NCBI RefSeq assembly: GCF_014898055.3
Contig: NW_023604295.1
Coordinates: 99,649,591-99,713,590, forward strand
Source: Talpa occidentalis
Taxonomy: Eukaryota; Chordata; Mammalia; Eulipotyphla; Talpidae
DNA: 64,000 nucleotides
Direction: 5' to 3'
Every line of letters starts with the position of its first letter. Within the stretch, counting starts at the first letter, position 1. The notes below the pieces were generated by a model, which made no database searches, was not told where the DNA came from, and saw nothing but the letters and a program-made list of their open reading frames with translations. Shown one piece after another: positions 46,372 to 57,690 of this stretch. A program made the position numbers and the translations under genes.

Positions 46372-46806
46372 ATAAATAGCAATTCTTTTTTTTTAATGGA
46401 AAGGAACTTTAATACAATTAGGAAACAATACAGAAAAGGCAAAGAATATAGTTTCTAAATCAAGCACCCAAAGTTATCCACCCCCTTGTGGGTAAAAGTC
46501 CACCCAAGCAGGATTGGCCCAGAACAAGGCCCCAAAGCCTGTCACAAGTCTAAAATATCTTCCAGTGGGGACCCACAGAAAAGGATCAGAAACAACCAGA
46601 CAAGTCTGAAAGGAAAAGAACAAAATCAAAATCAAGACAAAAACCGCATTGTCACCTCCCCACGGGTCTCTCACCCACATCTGTTTGAACCAGTCCACGA
46701 CCAAAAGGCAAGCGCAGTTTCTTCACATGTCTCTCGGCTCCATGTGCCTCCTCCAGGTCTCCTTCTGGCTCTCCATCCTGCTTCCTTCCAATAAATAGCA
46801 ATTCTT
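46372..46806 (-). pseudogene. Processed retrocopy of an unidentified mRNA 3' end
   Basis: A 16-bp direct repeat, ataaatagcaattctt, at 46372-46387 and 46791-46806 brackets a minus-strand insert (46388-46790). The insert ends in poly(A) (T run to 46394), preceded by the polyadenylation signal ATTAAA (46408-46413 complement). At its 5' end a minus-strand frame reads EGDLEEAHGAERHVKK and then LRLPFGRGLVQTDVGE, and stops shortly after. It is followed by about 270 nt that look like 3' UTR. The structure is a 5'-truncated processed pseudogene made by L1. I do not recognise the parent gene, and the insert is not flanked by SINE or L1 sequence. Confidence 0.8.
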
Positions 46807-48143
46807 AAGTCCTTTTCAAAAATCTAGGAATGTCATTGGATTTATAAATCTTACCTTTAAATGTTCGCATTAACTACTTGAGAACGAAATGTTTAATTAA
46901 CTTATTATTAAAATATTCTTTGCAAATCCTTCCTCCCAAAGAAAACAAGGCTAACGGGATCTTTGTGTTAAACATACTTATTTGTATATTTCCTCTGACT
47001 CACGATAACTGAGTCCCTTGCCACCAGTGTAAGAAAGGGCTAATGTTGAAAGAGATCAGACTCTCTAGGAATGTGAGAAAGAGGGAGATGATATAAACCA
47101 ACAGGTGAAATGGAGAACCTGAGCATAAAAATAGAGACACAGAAGGAGAAATTCAGCAAAAGTTTACTATGTCAGACTCATTAGAAGAATATCAGTCTGA
47201 ACAAATGACCAGTTTGACTCACATTTATCCTCTAGCATTATGAGGAATAAATTCTAAGTCCCTTATGAATCCTTTGAGATACTGCTGCACCATAGAATGA
47301 GTCCTGTAAATTATATAGGTAACGATGAATGAAGCCACGATAAAAGGCAGATGGGAACAGATGCCCAGAGTGAATGCTTTTTCCTCCATTCCAGCCTGTA
47401 GCTTCTTATTCAGATTTGTGCCTTAGCAAAAAATGTTGACTAAAACGTTATATGTATCTTTGGGTCACTGTTAAACTGTGAATACTAAACCTGAAACTCT
47501 TGAAAACTAAGGCTGAAAATGACATGGGTCTGATCCAAAACCATCATTAAAGAAGTCCACTTTGCTGTGTCCAGGTACATGAAGTTGTACTTTATGATGA
47601 ATGAAAAGTACCTCTCTGGAGAGGTACTTCTGGGCCTGTTGTAATGAATGGATGAGCATCATCATTCCTTGAAGACCAAGGCAATATCCTCAGGACCTCT
47701 CACATTTCCTAGTACAGCACAGAATATCAATCCAAAACAGTATTTTTATATTGAAATTAATGGATCAAAATTGCATGTACATATTACATATATTAGATGT
47801 TGTGCCTTATGAACAACAAAATAACACCACCAAATCATAAAATATAATCCCACAATGAGCAATCGTTCTAGAGAATGCTTTAGATGAGAATCACCTGGAA
47901 ATTTCAGTCATTCATTCACCCTGTGTCTGGATCCCAGTGGATTGGATGCTATGTGAACTCACAGTACAAAGGAAGCAAAATGACCTTCTTGGACTTTCCT
48001 CCTTCTAGTAGGTCAGTAGTGAGCATCCTCCTCTGGGAGGGTGCCCAGAACCAGCTTCTTGAGTCTACAATCTGTGCAGTAGCACAAGCCCCCATGCTTA
48101 TAAGGGCCTTATGCTTGCTTTAATGCTCTGCCATTATCAATTG
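46807..48143. other. Mostly unique sequence
   Basis: No gene is supported. The piece near 47880-47950 (GATGAGAATCACCTGGAAAT) has the start of a MER5-type hAT element but is too short to call. Confidence 0.4.
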
Positions 48144-48451
48144 AGATTATTAATAATTTTTTAAAGATTTATTTATTTATGCATACAAGAGCTGTGGTAC
48201 AGGCCAGAGATGGGGAGGGGGGGCTGTGAGAGGATTCACCAGAGACAGAGTGGGGAACAGAATAGGCAGACTGACTGAAATACATTACTGAGGGGAGCAG
48301 TGGGTGAGCCAGGATAGGTCTGCTTTGCCATGTGGGTAGCTCCCTGGCCGGCCAGGGATTGAACTCATGCTGCAGAGGCTGTGGATTGCTTTGTAGTATG
48401 GTGCTTAACCCCTTGCGCCACCAGGGAGGCCCAAGATTGTAAATAATTTTT
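48144..48451 (-). repeat. tRNA-derived SINE, subfamily B, with TSD
   Basis: Antisense element at 48162-48433. The 5' end on the minus strand is GGGCCTCCCTGGTGGCGCAA, with the B box at GAGTTCAATCCC and tail AGCTCTTGTATGCATAAATA. Duplications agattattaataattttt and agattgtaaataattttt (two mismatches) lie at 48144-48161 and 48434-48451. Confidence 0.9.
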
Positions 48452-49499
48452 GAATAAGCGATTACATAGTTTCATTTTGCACTGAGCCTTATGAATTATG
48501 AGGCCAGACTGGGTGTTGGTTTACCATTTGAGGGTCTGATTGTTCTACAGTAATGAAAGCTATGGATTTTTGTTTGTGTGACTACTTTACCTGGCATTTC
48601 TTTTTCTTTTTTTTCTTTCTTGCCTAATCCACTTGCCCTTTCTTCCCTGTTCCTACAAATCCTGATTTTAAACCACAGGAATTCTATTTTCAAGAACTAT
48701 CCTCATCTTTTCTCTTCAGGTGAGGCTCTACATGAGAGGTCAGCACTCACTGGAAGCATGCCTAAGACTCTCCCTAAGAGCCTTGTGTTCTTTTCTGTGT
48801 CTAGAAATCTCTAATTCTACTTACCTGCTTGGATATTATCTACTGGATACGCAAAAAATGAGGGCATGACTATCCTGCCTGTTAGAGCTTTATGCAACTA
48901 AGGAGAGTATGTTTGCAGTTGCCAACTACTCAACCCCATCAGCTTCTGCAAGACCAGTGAGGCTATCAGCACCCCGAGTGCTGCAGCCCAAAAGAATCTC
49001 AGGCTTCACCTCATCATATCTTCAGAAGAGACAAGGAAATGGAAACTTGGGGGTTGGAAAGGATTTGTCCAAAGTTGATGCTGGTGATTTACAGACAGTG
49101 AGGACAGAAACTGAAGATCCTGCTTTCTAGGTTTCTTCTAATTTTTTCCTTCCTCATCAGCCATGTGGGAGTCTTAGTTATAAGAAACTGCTCTTTCGTT
49201 ACTCCACTGCTATGGAAGGGGGTCATAGACCATCAGTACTGAACTAATGTCATATCCTATGCCCTCTATTTTGGATACGTATTCATGGAGATGCAAAATA
49301 GAATCATAGAAATATGTATGTTTGCCTCCTTATGCAGGAAATTCCAGGCATTACCTAATCATGGAAAGAGCCCTTGAGAGAGGACTGGAAGTAGAAGATT
49401 TCTCTCTGGAAGTCCATGGTCAAGAAGAGATTTTTTCATCCCTTAAGTCCCAGATAAATCCCACTTTGCCCTCTGTGACAGGATCGAATACTCAAGTCC
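48452..49499. other. Unassigned sequence
   Basis: No repeat or gene could be supported. A short pyrimidine run occurs at 48596-48625. Confidence 0.4.
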
Positions 49500-49680
49500 T
49501 CCCCATTTTTCTGACTCTGTGTGTGTTCAGCCAGTACCTGGTATCTGTACTGCATGGCCCTAACTTGACTTGTAGACTGTTATGTCATTCACCCTTTGTG
49601 GGTCCCAAGTTCTTTGAGGTCAGGAACCAACCAATTCTTGTGCATCTTCTGGGTGTGAACAAGTATTCTTATTAACTTGC
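49500..49680 (+). repeat. L2-like 3' end
   Basis: The phrases CTTGTAGACTGTTATG, CCAAGTTCTTTGAGGTCAGG and CTTGTGCATCTTCTGG match the L2 3' order (ACTGTAAGCTCCTTGAGGGCAGG in family consensus). Diverged. Confidence 0.5.
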
Positions 49681-50277
49681 TTCACTTAAAAAATAGCTTC
49701 AAACAATGTATGAGAGAGTACATGACTGAGAAACAGCCCTGTTTGACTGATATTTTCCCCTTTCCCCACTGCACACACATGTGGGAAGTAGTAAACAGGT
49801 GTCTGATTTCACAGTCAGAGTTCTTAGAGAGGCCTTACCTGTGCTAGCTACCTCCCTTAGAGCCCAAAAGTGAGAGGAAAAAGATGGTGGAATCACAGGG
49901 GTGAGGTCACAGCCACCAAAGCATCCTACCACCCTCTTCTCCCTCTCTGCCTTGAGCAGGCTAGAAATCTAGGCTTCTGGACACTGAGAAATGCAAACTA
50001 ATAAAATCCCTCCTATATCCCTGCTCTCAGTTGTCTTCTAGTTACTCTATTTTAAGATGCCTTTGGACTAAATTCACATCTTTTGTCTTTTAATTGTGTT
50101 TGCTGAATGATCTGAATTGAAAAATGTAGTTAACCCTTGGAAATCTAGTTTCATAAATCCTGGGGGGTGGGGGGGGAGAGAGAGAGAGAGTGAAAAAGAA
50201 AATACCATAGAAGAATGACTGGCTGTGTATGTGCGCACTTCTTTCTTTTTTTGTGTGAAAGGTTTTTAAAACCAAAG
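49681..50277. other. Unassigned sequence with G-rich/GA run
   Basis: A poly(G) then (GA)n run lies at 50161-50190. Otherwise nothing was recognised. Confidence 0.4.
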
Positions 50278-50530
50278 AATAAGGTCTCACTCATAGCAGG
50301 AATCTAGAAAACCTAAATAAGGGACCAGGAAAAAGAATAACTATAAGAAAGAAAAAAAATCAAAATCAACAAACAACTATGAACCAGAGACACACTGTGG
50401 GGGTTGGGGGGGAGAAAGGAGGGATTTGGGGTCAAAATAAGGGGGTTACAATTGTATGGGGAATATAAAAATAAAATTAAAATAAATAAATAAATAAATA
50501 TTGGAGGGGAAAAAAAAAAAACAATAAGGT
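50278..50530 (+). repeat. L1 3' UTR insertion with 8-bp TSD and extended tail
   Basis: Begins at the ORF2 stop region (CTCACTCATAGCAGGAATC). It carries the whole local 3' UTR (CCTAAATAAGGGACCAGG, AACTATGAACCAGAGACAC, GGGTCAAAATAAGGGGG, TTGTATGGGGAATATAAAAA). The tail is (AAAT)n, then TTGGAGGGG, then a second poly(A). Repeats aataaggt lie at 50278-50285 and 50523-50530. The bases between the two A tracts suggest read-through past the element's own signal. Confidence 0.8.
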
Positions 50531-50769
50531 AAGGCAGAAATTATGTAGAATATCCACAGAAAAGAAAGGTACAAAATACAATTGTTCCCTCTCTGGTTTT
50601 CTTCATACAAAACTGAAAAAAAAAAAAAAAACTGAATGAGAAAAGCAGAATTATTCTCAAAACCTCTCATGATATAAAAATCAGTCGGTGAGGAGTATTA
50701 CTAGCTTGGAGCTAGGGAAAAAAAAAATCATTTCTGAAGTGCATGTTTAGAGAGTAGATTTTTAATGCA
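50531..50769. other. A-rich sequence
   Basis: A-rich stretch with a 15-base A run near 50617-50632. Nothing else was seen. Confidence 0.4.
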
Positions 50770-51480
50770 ATAAAAATGGAAAAGAATTTGGGGGTGGAGT
50801 GGGGGAGGCCTTCCTGTAAGGCAGTTGCTTCTGTCTTCAGGCTCTGGCAAAGATACCTCGTCCCAGCCTTTCAGCAAGCCATTATCGGGCCTCTCTCCTC
50901 GGCATTATTCGCCAGCAACCTTATCAGACACAAGCATCGCTTCAGATGCTGTGACTGGAGTCTTGTAATTGTCCCTGGTTAGAGCTCAATAGCACCTTGA
51001 ACCATCAGAGCAATCTCAGCTTTTAAGAAAAGGTCTCCACAAGGAGATGCGGGAAGGAGAATTTGCCTGTGGCTATGTGAGTTCTTTAATAGCAACTCTC
51101 CTCTGCCAGCCCTCCCTGCAGCCTGTGGAGAGATGAGAAGTCTCTTTATTTATCACAGGGCTCTTCCAAGTGCCTGTTAGGCAATGATCATATTATTTAT
51201 TACCAGGTGTGTTGTGCTGTTGGGGGCAGGGTGGGAAATGATTTCTTTAATGGGCCTTTGGCAGAGGGGGGCTTGGGAGATCAAGGTGGGGAAGGGGAAG
51301 AAGAAAATATGCAGACATGGACTGGAAGGGTTTGCTGGTGCTGCTTAAAGGAAATGCAATAATAACCAGCACAGAAAAACATAATTTATAGCAAGTACAC
51401 ATTAAACATGATTAATTATGTTAATTCAGGAGTAAAGGGGAGGGTGAATGTGTTCTTCAAGTCTTTCTATATCAGGAATC
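50770..51480. promoter_or_regulatory. Candidate conserved non-coding regulatory element
   Basis: This block contains no recognisable repeat while most of its neighbours do. It is dense in motif-like words: GATAA-type (CTTATCAGACA at 50919-50929, TTTATCACAGG at 51149-51160), an E-box/ZEB-type CAGGTG (about 51206), a homeodomain cluster (ATGATTAATTATGTTAATTC, about 51409-51428), and ATAATTTATAGC. There is no long reading frame. This profile is what deeply conserved developmental enhancers look like, but conservation itself cannot be judged from one sequence. The role is inference. Confidence 0.35.
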
Positions 51481-52904
51481 ACATACTCAGTGCTTGCAGA
51501 AAGTTTGAAGAAGGCCTTTAACTTTTAGCAGCTCTGCTCTTTTCCCATCTTCATCCCTCCACCCTGCACAAGCAGGGTTTTTCCTGCTAAAGAAGTAGCA
51601 GGATTAAATATAGGGCAGGGAGTTAATTTTCAAAATGGAGAAGACCTAGATCTGAGGATGTGATCAGGATGTATTGTGCCCTCAGAGGCTCACAGTCTCC
51701 AGACTAGGGTCTGTGTGGACCTACTTGACCTCTTGGGGGCGAGTGCCTGTGACTGACCCTTAAATGAACAGAACCTGCCAGCATCACTTCCCGGCACTAA
51801 CCATCTGGCCTTCCTGCTTCTGCTATATCAGCCCAGGTGATGCTGAATGACTATTTCTCTACAAACAAGTGATGCTTGAAAGCCCATGGTGGCCAATATT
51901 TCTTCCAACTCTCTTTCAACTATCTCCGCCTAAAGCTCAGCCTATCTGTGCTGTCAACCTATCAGGTGCCTGTACTCTCCTGGATTTCAGTCTTTTGGAA
52001 TTGGCTACTTTTTACATTCTAACCTTAAATCAAGTTCCAGGACCATTGCTATAATTCTGACTTCCATGTCTGAATTCACACCTCGCATCCAAGGGCCCTA
52101 ATTTTGTTCTATGATGCCTGGGTCTTTCCCTGAGCTTCCTTCCCAGTGCTTGCCCCCATGATCCAACTCAGTCAAACTCAGTCCCTGCAGTGGGGTCTTT
52201 CGTGAATGTCCACATTTATTGCTACTGTCTCCACACTAAATACCATGCGTTCCTCATGGTTCCCCTTGGAACTCCCTGATGTCTATCCTGACATGGTTAG
52301 CCATTGCTGCCTGACTTTAATGTCTCCTAATGCCATACTCTGGTCAAATGCTTTTATATTGCTTACTAAGAAACCCTTTTATATTATTTACTAAGAAAAC
52401 CTTTCTTAGTCGTTTGCCCCATTGTGTTATGTCTAAGAGGTCTCTCAGTCCCGGCCTGTTCAAGCTGGGTGACTCGCTTGTTGACTCTGCTGGTTGAGAG
52501 ATCTGATGATCTATCCCTTGACATTAGATGGTAGCTGTTCATCTGGGCCGTTCTTGGCTTACTCACAGACAGATAAGTACATATTCTGGTACCACTGAAT
52601 GTCCATAAAGTCCTGTTAATTAAAGACCTTTGTCTCTGAATTCTAATGTGTATAAGGTCCCACAGTTGACAGACTGTTCATAGCTGATATCAGCTATATC
52701 CATCCCAGTTGCCTTTGCAAAATGATAGAGTTGAAGTAATTTCTTTCATTTCTAGTAGAGGAAATAGATTCAAGGACAGATTTGCCAATGTTTAAAGACC
52801 ATCATAATAATAGGAGAATATTAATGTAATAATCATATCATGGGCTCTGGTCCCAGAGAGGGCAAGCCAGTCCCTGCTGAGCTGGAATTGATGGCCATTC
52901 CTTT
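51481..52904. other. Mostly unique sequence
   Basis: No repeat was recognised in most of it and no coding domain in any frame. Confidence 0.4.
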
Positions 52905-53100
52905 GTATTAATCACTGTTAATACTCCTTCCCATGTATTGTCCTCACAATAGCCCTTGTGAAGAAATAGCATAGATTTTATTACCACTTTACCAAGGAGT
53001 TACCTGGACAACCAGAGGAGTTGAGACATCTGCTTAAGGTTCTCAGCTACAAAGTGGAGGTGAGCACTCAAGTGTAGGCTGTGGTTTCCCAGTCCAGGGG
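52905..53100 (+). repeat. MIR SINE, source of a local duplication
   Basis: MIR order: CCATGTATTGTCCTCACAAT, CCCTTGTGAAGAAATAGCAT, ACCACTTTACCAAGGAGTTA, GAGGAGTTGAGACATCTGC, TAAGGTTCTCAGCTACAAAG. Positions 52962-53036 are repeated at 54265-54340. Confidence 0.65.
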
Positions 53101-53799
53101 CTTTCCACTGTGCTGGAGTGATCGGGGTGGACCCTCAGAAATCTTGCACTGGGGTAAGATGATCATTGTCTTCCTTCTTAAGCTGATAAGTGAGTACTTT
53201 CAAGTCACTGCCGAGGGCTGCCCACAGATCCTCCAGCATTTGGCTTGGACCATCCTTATCAGGACAGGGGCTGTTGGCTTTGGAATCCTAGGGAGGGGTT
53301 CTGTTCTGATTTGATGAGTATATGATGTGTTACCTACTCAGAAGACTATTAAGTGAGAACCACTTAATGGACTCAAACATTGATAAATGTGAGTATAAAA
53401 AATGCTCAGAGGACCAGATTATATATAATAATCAAACTTTGCATTTCTATCAATAATAGCAGAAGTTATTTTTCCCCAAGTCCATCATCTCTATACTATA
53501 AACTGAAAAAGCAGTCTCCACCTCATCTGAGATTTTATATGAATACACCTGGTTTGAGCTGTCCATAAGAAATTAATACTTTAGACAAGTCTAAATTGTG
53601 CCTTTATATCTGTTTCATTGTTCCCTAAATTTCCTAAGCAGACCATGTTCTCTCTTCCAGCCTACAAACTAAATAGCATAGAATTGAGGATTAACTTGAC
53701 TAACTCAGAAATCTGGAAAATGCTGAGAAAACTTAAGTATCAAATAGCATTGTTATTTTTATGTACAATTAGTTATTAAACACTTACTTAAATATAGTG

Positions 53800-53995
53800 C
53801 CTTGCGTGTTTGTAGTACTTTGTAAGACTCCTTGGCTTCCATTATCCTATTGGATCCTCAGCACAATCTTAAAAGACAGGCAGGTCAGTCTTACTCACTC
53901 TCAGGAGGAAACTGAGACTCTAGGAGATTATGAGTCCCGTGTCTTCCAATAGGAATCAGCAGAATTTAGGGACTTAACTATGGAGAGATATGAAG
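53800..53995 (+). repeat. MIR SINE
   Basis: Order CTTGCGTGTTTGTAGTAC, TGGATCCTCAGCACAATC, AGGAGGAAACTGAGACTC, then an eroded 3' third. Ancient copy. Confidence 0.65.
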
Positions 53996-54264
53996 GCAGT
54001 ATGTTTGACAACTACCACCCTTTCCCCTTAACACTGACCCTGTCTCTTTGGGATCCAGTGGAATCTGAAGATGCACACATAAGAGCTCACCATGTGGCCA
54101 AGATTTAGGAGCATCCTCTTAATTTGCTTGCTCATATGAGCTACTGGATTATATGGTGCATGGATTCCAAAGGCAAGGGTGACAGTTCTGTGTCCGTTGC
54201 TGACCATAATTTCCCTGGTGAGATAGTGTGATTTAAATGAAATATTTGGTCATTCAGATGACCA

Positions 54265-54340
54265 AAGAAATAACATAGATTTTATTACCACTTTACCAAG
54301 GAGTTACCTGGACTCCCAGAGGAGTTGAGACATCTGCTTA
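54265..54340 (+). repeat. 75-bp local copy of part of the 52.96-kb MIR
   Basis: Identical to 52962-53036 except for about four or five bases. MIR copies inserted independently would differ far more, so this is a recent local copy. Homology stops sharply on both sides. Confidence 0.85.
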
Positions 54341-54599
54341 TATATTTAGTATTTGTCCAGAGTTCACAGCTCCCAGACCCCTTGGAATTTCTTGAGTGAT
54401 AAAAACAATGGGAGCTAGCCTTTAGTACTTAGCACCTGAAAATGTTCTAGAGTCATAAAAGTGAAATGGATGTCTGTTATTCACAATAAGCCCCTTTCAA
54501 CCACAACCAAGTTAATGTTAATGAGATGACATATGGAAAACCCCTGAATGTGGAGGGACTGGTTGCCAAGGGAAACATCCTTGAATAGAGGGTTGGAAC

Positions 54600-55110
54600 T
54601 TTCAGGAATACCCCCTAATTTCTGGGGCGGGCTAAGGGCTGGAAGTTGAACCTGTCACCAATAGCTAGTGGTTTAGTCAATCATGCCTCTCTGATAAAAC
54701 CTCCATATAATCCCCAAAGGAGGGGGTTCTGAGCGCTTCAGGTTGGTGAGCCAGAATACTTCTATGTGTCACCAAACTACATGGGGACAGAAGCTTATTT
54801 GTTAGGGACCTTGCCCTATGTATATCTTCATCTAGCTTATTAGTTCCCGTCCTTTAATATTCTTTGTAATAAACTGGTAATCTAGGGAATAAATGGGTTT
54901 CCTGAGTTTGTGTGCAGCTTTAGCAAAGTGATCAAACCCAAGGAGGGAGACATGGAGACCTCTCATTTAGAGCCTCCTGGTCAGAAACATAGGTGGTAAT
55001 CTAGACTGGTGGTTGGGGATGAGTGGAGGTAGTCTTGAGCCCTTAACCTGTGGGGTCTGATGCTATCTCCAGAAAGAAGATAGCATCAGAGTTGAGCTGA
55101 ATTGTAGAAT
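54600..55110 (+). repeat. LTR of an endogenous retrovirus-like element
   Basis: GGTTCTGAGCGCTTCAGG and GGTTGGTGAGCCAGAATAC, then AATAAACTGGTAATCTAGGG (polyadenylation signal near 54868). U5-like CTGAGTTTGTGTGCAGC follows, then CTTGAGCCCTTAACCTGTGG and GGTCTGATGCTATCTCCAG. I recognise the arrangement as a mammalian ERV LTR but cannot name the family. There are no viral genes beside it. Confidence 0.6.
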
Positions 55111-55175
55111 ACCTACAATTGTACATTGTAGAATACCTACAAATGTACAAATGTAGAATACCTACAATACCTGTG
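55098..55175. repeat. Triplicated short palindrome
   Basis: The word ATTGTAGAATACCTACAAT, itself a 7-bp stem with a 5-base loop, occurs about three times with a roughly 25-bp period at the 3' edge of the LTR. The third copy has one change. Confidence 0.7.
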
Positions 55176-56186
55176 TCTGAGAATTGTTTGAATGTGGGGG
55201 AAAATCATACATTGTGGTTGGTGATCAGGATTGTTACCTTATTACTGCTGAGATCTACCTTGTGTGATTCCAGTATTCTCTTTCTACCCTGAAGTCATCC
55301 AATAAGGATTCAGCATTACAGACTCCTACAATAATTCCTGCTCCTCTGAATCACAGATGATATAATCAAATTTACAGTTGAGGATGCAGAAAAGCAGTGA
55401 TTTGGCAAGCCCTCCACTCCCTCCCTCAATTGCCTGTTTGATGAATGTGGCTCTAGTACAACTTGACAGATGTGACATGAAGGTCATAACCTATGAACAG
55501 GACAACTCCTGTATCCTGATATGCCACTTCCATGACAGATGTTCAGTGCATACAAATATTCAAGTGTGCAAAGTTTCAAAAATGGGCCCTGAGCATGGAA
55601 CACACAATACCAATACACAAGGAGAGCCTGGGCAGCTGCAATATCACAAGTCTTCAGAAAACCTGCTCTTGGAGCCTGAGAGGGCTGAATCCATCATAGC
55701 ACCAGCTCAGTCTAGCATCCAGTTATAGCTACAGGAAAAGCACTGAAATCCCAGAACCGATCCCAGGAATACAGATTCCTGCAGTTTATCCAGGGAGTCT
55801 GGAGTGAATGGTGACTCTGTCTTGTTTGAATCCACCCTGGTGTAATTTACTAGTCAGAGAACATGATAGTTATACATCTAAGTTCAGTGCCTATTACAGC
55901 TTCTCCTCTCACAGGGTTCATTGTAGCCATAAAAATACCCCCCTCCCTGCACTTCCCCCTTTCTTCTAGCTGAGCCCCTTCCTGTGGGTAGATTAAGTGC
56001 TTCGTTTTCTTTTTCAATTTCAATTCCACACCATCTCTCAGGTTACCATTGGCTTCATGCTGGCAGTGAAGGCCTAATAACTCCAGTCCAGCCCCATGGC
56101 TCAAGACCCCTACCTCATGGATTTAGATGGAATTTTTAAGCAGAGTAGAGTTTTAAGGCTGGAAACCAAATGCAGAAACTCAAAGT
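55176..56186. other. Unassigned sequence
   Basis: A frame of 116 codons (55378-55728, plus) has no recognisable domain. No repeat was called. Confidence 0.4.
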
Positions 56187-56512
56187 AAGAAAAATCAAAT
56201 TGGGGCCTCCCCTGGTGGCGCAGCGGGTTGAGTGCAGCGCTGTGAAGCTGTCCGCAGCCTCTGCAGCATGGGTTCGATTCCTGGCCAGCCAAGGAGATTC
56301 CCACATGGCGTGGCAGACCTCTCCTCTCTCACCTGCTGCTCCCCTCAGCAGTGCACTTTGGTCCTTCTACCTGTTCTGCTCCCTGCTCTGTCTCCGGTGA
56401 ATTCTCTCACCCTTCCAGGCATTTGGCCTGTACCCCAGTGCTTGTATAAATAAATAAATCTTTAAAAAAAAAAAAAGCAGACTGCATAAAAAAAAAAAGA
56501 AAAATCAAATTG
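56187..56512 (+). repeat. tRNA-derived SINE with 3' extension and 16-bp TSD
   Basis: The element runs 56203 to about 56475. It begins GGGCCTCCCCTGGTGGCGCA, has B box GGTTCGATTCC, and a tail CAGTGCTTGTATAAATAAAT that mixes A and B features. After the first poly(A) come GCAGACTGCAT and a second poly(A) (56476-56496). Repeats aagaaaaatcaaattg lie at 56187-56202 and 56497-56512 and include the extension, so the extra bases came with the RNA. Confidence 0.92.
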
Positions 56513-57289
56513 TTATGTGAAGGAAATATCAGAACAAAAGCAGATTAGGTTAAGTAGCAGTTGAAGTAGGGAGACAGAGGATGAAAAATGCAGGTGTGAG
56601 TGGACGTCCTAGTCTCAGGTGGGTGCAGGAAGGCTGACAGTGCAGTGCCCAGAGCCCTGGCCTATTGAGGGTTGGCTGGAAGCAGCTGCTGTCAGCAGTC
56701 TGTCTGTTCTTCTATGTCCTTGTCCTGCTGTTCATGTCCTGACACAGCCTGTGATGGTACATGGAGTCCCTCTCTAGACTTATGATACATTCAGCCCCTG
56801 CCATTATTAAGTGGCATTGCAATATCTCTTGTTGGGATTCTTCCCCTATTCCACACATTCACCCCTACCTTATAGATCTAGGGTTACCCATAATATCAGA
56901 TGTTCTACTGGGGGTACCAGATTGAGTGGCGGAAGCCATTGCAGACCTGCTAACTTCTCTACTTCAGTATTCACCCTCTTGACAAAGGAGACCTGCCACC
57001 TCCTGATTTAACCTTCCCTGGCTCGGGAGAACCACACCTTCCTTCTATTCTGGACCCATGCAGGTCCACATCCTGAAGCACAGTTTTCCAAAAAGTCAAT
57101 CAAAGATTTGAGCACAATACCAAGTTCTTGGTACCCTCGCATCTCAATAAAATGGTATTTCTGAATACTCGAGGGTGGTCATATAGAGATCAGGCAAAAT
57201 AATTTATACAAATAAAAGGGACACTTTTTGAAAGAGATAGAATAGTTATCAGACTTCTGGAAAGTCCCAAGCAGCATGCTAGACAGACT
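56513..57289. other. Unassigned sequence
   Basis: No gene or repeat was recognised. Confidence 0.4.
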
Positions 57290-57450
57290 GGTTAGAGTTT
57301 ATCATTCAGTCTTTATAAATATCCTGTGACTTTGTACAATGCTCTTCCATCTGACAGATGAGGGAACTGAGGCTCAGAGCAGTAATATAATTTGCACCAC
57401 TTCACAAAGCTAGGAAGTTGCAAGGCCAGGATTCAAACTAAGTTTGGACC
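57290..57450 (+). repeat. MIR SINE
   Basis: Clear core: CATCTGACAGATGAGGGAAC, TGAGGCTCAGAGCAG, CACTTCACAAAGCTAGGAAG, CAAGGCCAGGATTCAAAC. Confidence 0.8.
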
Positions 57451-57559
57451 AGCATAAAAACTAGTTAGGGTTTCACGAGTCTCTGTATTCTGTGATGAAC
57501 ATGTATCAATCCCAGGTTCATGCCAAGTAAATGACACCCACCAATGTCTCAAGCATTAG

Positions 57560-57690
57560 ACTGATACCCACTGGGGGACAAGAAACTGTCTCATTTACTT
57601 CTCAGAAATCTACATCTAGGATGTAGAAAAGTGTTTGGCAGCAGTAGAGCTCAGTAAACATTGATTGATGGGTGACTATTCACTGGAGAC
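57560..57690 (+). repeat. L2-like 3' terminus
   Basis: Order GGGGACAAGAAACTGTCTC, TGTTTGGCAGCAGTAGAG, CTCAGTAAACATTGATTGAT matches the L2 end. Short and diverged. Confidence 0.5.

Noticed and set aside
55378..55728. 116-codon plus-strand frame
   Set aside because: No recognisable domain, no conserved-looking pattern and no transcript signals.
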